Below the pieces are notes generated by a model that saw only the letters and a list, made by a program, of their open reading frames with translations, had not been told where the DNA came from and did no database searches. This document shows positions 62,502 through 64,000 of a stretch of 64,000 nt of DNA, one piece after another (the stretch's first letter is position 1; every line of letters starts with the position of its first letter). Both the position numbers and the translations under genes were made by a program. This stretch comes from an uncultured Cohaesibacter sp. (GTDB taxonomy: Bacteria; Pseudomonadota; Alphaproteobacteria; Rhizobiales; Cohaesibacteraceae). Where the stretch lies: NCBI RefSeq assembly GCF_963682185.1, contig NZ_OY821667.1, positions 2,232,001-2,296,000 on the forward strand, given 5' to 3'.

Positions 62502-63943
62502 GACTTGAAGTCCGGACGGATGGAATGAAGCAGAGCCCGCATGCGTTCGGTGACGTCTTCGGGAGGCAATGCCCTGTCATATCCCTGTCCACGGTCCCCG
62601 GCTTTGCAGGTGGCGTCGTAGCCAACCTTGGTTACAAGGCCGTTGGTTTCCTGTGCTTCGGAGCGGTCGCCGGGCATGTCTTCGACAATGAGAATGTCCC
62701 GCTCGGATTTCATGCGGTTGAGTTTGGCCAATTCTACCTGCTGCAGATCCCACGGATCGACATCGGAATCGACGACTGTTACATTCTTGATGATACTGAC
62801 CGCACCCCAGCACAACGATATGGCGCGACGCGCCTGCCCCGGACGAGGGTTGTGCAACTGGATAACGACATTGTTCCGACCACTGCCGGTTGTCGTCACC
62901 GCGACCTCGCCAACATTCTGCAGAACGCGGGACAGATTTGCCTTAAGGCTCGCCGCAATGGGAACGCCTGCAATATAGCTATGTTCCATGTGGTAACCGG
63001 GTTCAATGACCTGCAACATTGCATCGTCTCGGCAGGTCATGCAGCTGAATGTAACGAGAAAACCGTGACCGTAGTCTTCGTACATGCCGTGATATTCTGA
63101 AACAGGCCCTTCCTTGATCAGCTGATCGACATGAATGTGCCCTTCGAGAATGATTTCTGCTTCTGCCGGCACATCAAGGTTAAGTGTCTTGGCTTTTGCC
63201 AAGCGCACAGGCTCTCCCAGAAGTGCACCTGCATTGTGCAACTCGTCATCGCCCAGCCCCAGATAAAGGCATGCCGCCAACTGGATGACAGGATGCGCCC
63301 CAAGCACGACGGCTAGTTCAAGAGCCTCTCCACGGGCGGCAGCTTTCTGCGCCATAATGGCAAGGTGATGGTTGGGTGCGATACCGATCATCGCGGTCTC
63401 AGGTCCCAAAATTTTGAGCCGGGCGTAAGAGGCATTGCCCTCTCCGGTTTCGGGATCTTTTGCCACCATGAGACCGGCAGAAATATAGGGTCCGCTTTCT
63501 TTGGTGAAGAAGGTCGGAACCGGAAGGTTCGAGAAAATATTTTCCTTGATGACCGTCTGTTGAACGGGAGCATCATCTACCAGAACGGGAGCAACCGGTT
63601 TCTTGACAGAGTTTGTCAGTGTGCTGAGGATGTCCGAGACGGGTACTCCGAGAGCCAACGCAATGCGCTCCCGGCTGCTCAGAAGATTGCCAAAGACTGG
63701 AATGCCAAGGTCATCGACATTGTTCATGACAACAGCGGCGCGATCATCAACCAGCGACAGCAGTGATGATACTTCATAGTTGCTATTAACCTTTTCCTCG
63801 ATGACAAACAGTTCGTCCTGTTCATTCAGCGCAGCCAACATCGGGCGGCAGGATTGGGCACTTTTACCTGACTTTTCAATGGCAAATGGAATGCCCTTCT
63901 TGGGCTGACGCTTGGCATCGGAAGAAGAGGGTGCAGTTGTCAC
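62498..63943 (-). CDS. UbiD-family prenylated-FMN-dependent decarboxylase
   Basis: This 481-residue UbiD-fold enzyme has prFMN/metal ligand Asn170 and catalytic Arg175 (NASYARLKI), then the glutamate pair Glu278/Glu283 in EGPVSEYHGMYED, spaced as in Fdc1 (N168/R173, E277/E282, from memory). The HG after the second Glu resembles cinnamate-type Fdc enzymes. It decarboxylates, or in reverse carboxylates, an aromatic or alpha,beta-unsaturated acid. The GTG at 63943 is the likely start because AAGGAG lies 6 nt upstream; a TTG at 63970 is possible. The first gene of the operon visible here; its promoter may lie just past the window edge. Confidence 0.9.
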   Translation of the reverse strand: MTTAPSSSDAKRQPKKGIPFAIEKSGKSAQSCRPMLAALNEQDELFVIEEKVNSNYEVSSLLSLVDDRAAVVMNNVDDLGIPVFGNLLSSRERIALALGVPVSDILSTLTNSVKKPVAPVLVDDAPVQQTVIKENIFSNLPVPTFFTKESGPYISAGLMVAKDPETGEGNASYARLKILGPETAMIGIAPNHHLAIMAQKAAARGEALELAVVLGAHPVIQLAACLYLGLGDDELHNAGALLGEPVRLAKAKTLNLDVPAEAEIILEGHIHVDQLIKEGPVSEYHGMYEDYGHGFLVTFSCMTCRDDAMLQVIEPGYHMEHSYIAGVPIAASLKANLSRVLQNVGEVAVTTTGSGRNNVVIQLHNPRPGQARRAISLCWGAVSIIKNVTVVDSDVDPWDLQQVELAKLNRMKSERDILIVEDMPGDRSEAQETNGLVTKVGYDATCKAGDRGQGYDRALPPEDVTERMRALLHSIRPDFKS

Positions 63944-64000
63944 GCTAGGCTCCTTGGCATTTTCTATCAATCATATTGTCGATTATGCCCAGAGCGCTCG

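Overview
The window looks like chromosomal DNA of a heterotrophic, probably marine alphaproteobacterium with moderate GC. The guess rests on the repeated DctPQM TRAP transporters, FCD-type GntR regulators, CaiB/BaiF and UbiD/UbiX genes, and catabolic genes packed in operons with stop/start overlaps. A Hyphomicrobiales such as a Cohaesibacter-like organism would fit, but the sequence does not prove it. Nearly everything is accessory catabolism: short operons, each with its own regulator and often its own importer. I saw no rRNA, tRNA, CRISPR array or intact mobile element.

Layout. (1) 1-4332, minus strand: dehydrogenase, iolJ-like aldolase, iolC and mmsA (cut by the left edge), the lower myo-inositol route. 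(2) 4865-14350, plus strand: a GntR regulator, then class III CoA-transferase, crotonase, MaoC hydratase, acyl-CoA ligase and a TRAP importer, ending in a strong terminator. A GAGATC-N3-GATC motif recurs before these units. (3) 14522-18963: a second GntR with an L-idonate/5-ketogluconate module (SDR, GldA-like dehydrogenase, IdnD). (4) 19152-34162: a homoprotocatechuate meta-cleavage cluster (hpaF, E, two unrelated ring-cleavage dioxygenases, G, H, I and a succinate-semialdehyde dehydrogenase), a TRAP importer, a paralogous orphan TRAP binding protein, a single-component flavin hydroxylase and the MarR regulator hpaR. The palindrome TTAACATGTTAA or a one-base variant lies before three transcription units and defines a probable HpaR regulon. 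(5) 34526-36125: transglutaminase-like protein, cold-shock protein, small basic protein. (6) 36767-44334: a two-partner secretion pair, a 1,938-residue adhesin with GLUG and MBG repeats plus its TpsB transporter, followed by a frameshifted remnant and a chemoreceptor. (7) 47431-54542: thiolase, 3-oxoacid CoA-transferase A/B, split AtuA-type protein, CitMHS transporter and a divergent LysR. (8) 54661-57510: truncated resolvase, a TetR/quinone-oxidoreductase divergent pair with two operators, and an FMN split-barrel protein. (9) 57610-63943, minus strand: an overlapping operon ubiD, ubiX, amidohydrolase, M20 carbamoylase, aromatic amino acid ammonia-lyase.

How they work together. The hpa enzymes form a complete chain from homoprotocatechuate to pyruvate and succinate. 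The final aldehyde is oxidised by the co-encoded GabD-like enzyme. The CoA-transferase/thiolase operon would turn a 3-oxoacid into acetyl-CoA. The most unusual unit is region 9. Its five enzyme families can be ordered as hydantoin opening, decarbamoylation, deamination and decarboxylation of an unsaturated acid. Two members carry altered catalytic motifs: Ala-Cys-Gly instead of Ala-Ser-Gly in the lyase, and Gln-x-His instead of His-x-His in the amidohydrolase. I regard it as the best candidate for an undescribed pathway.
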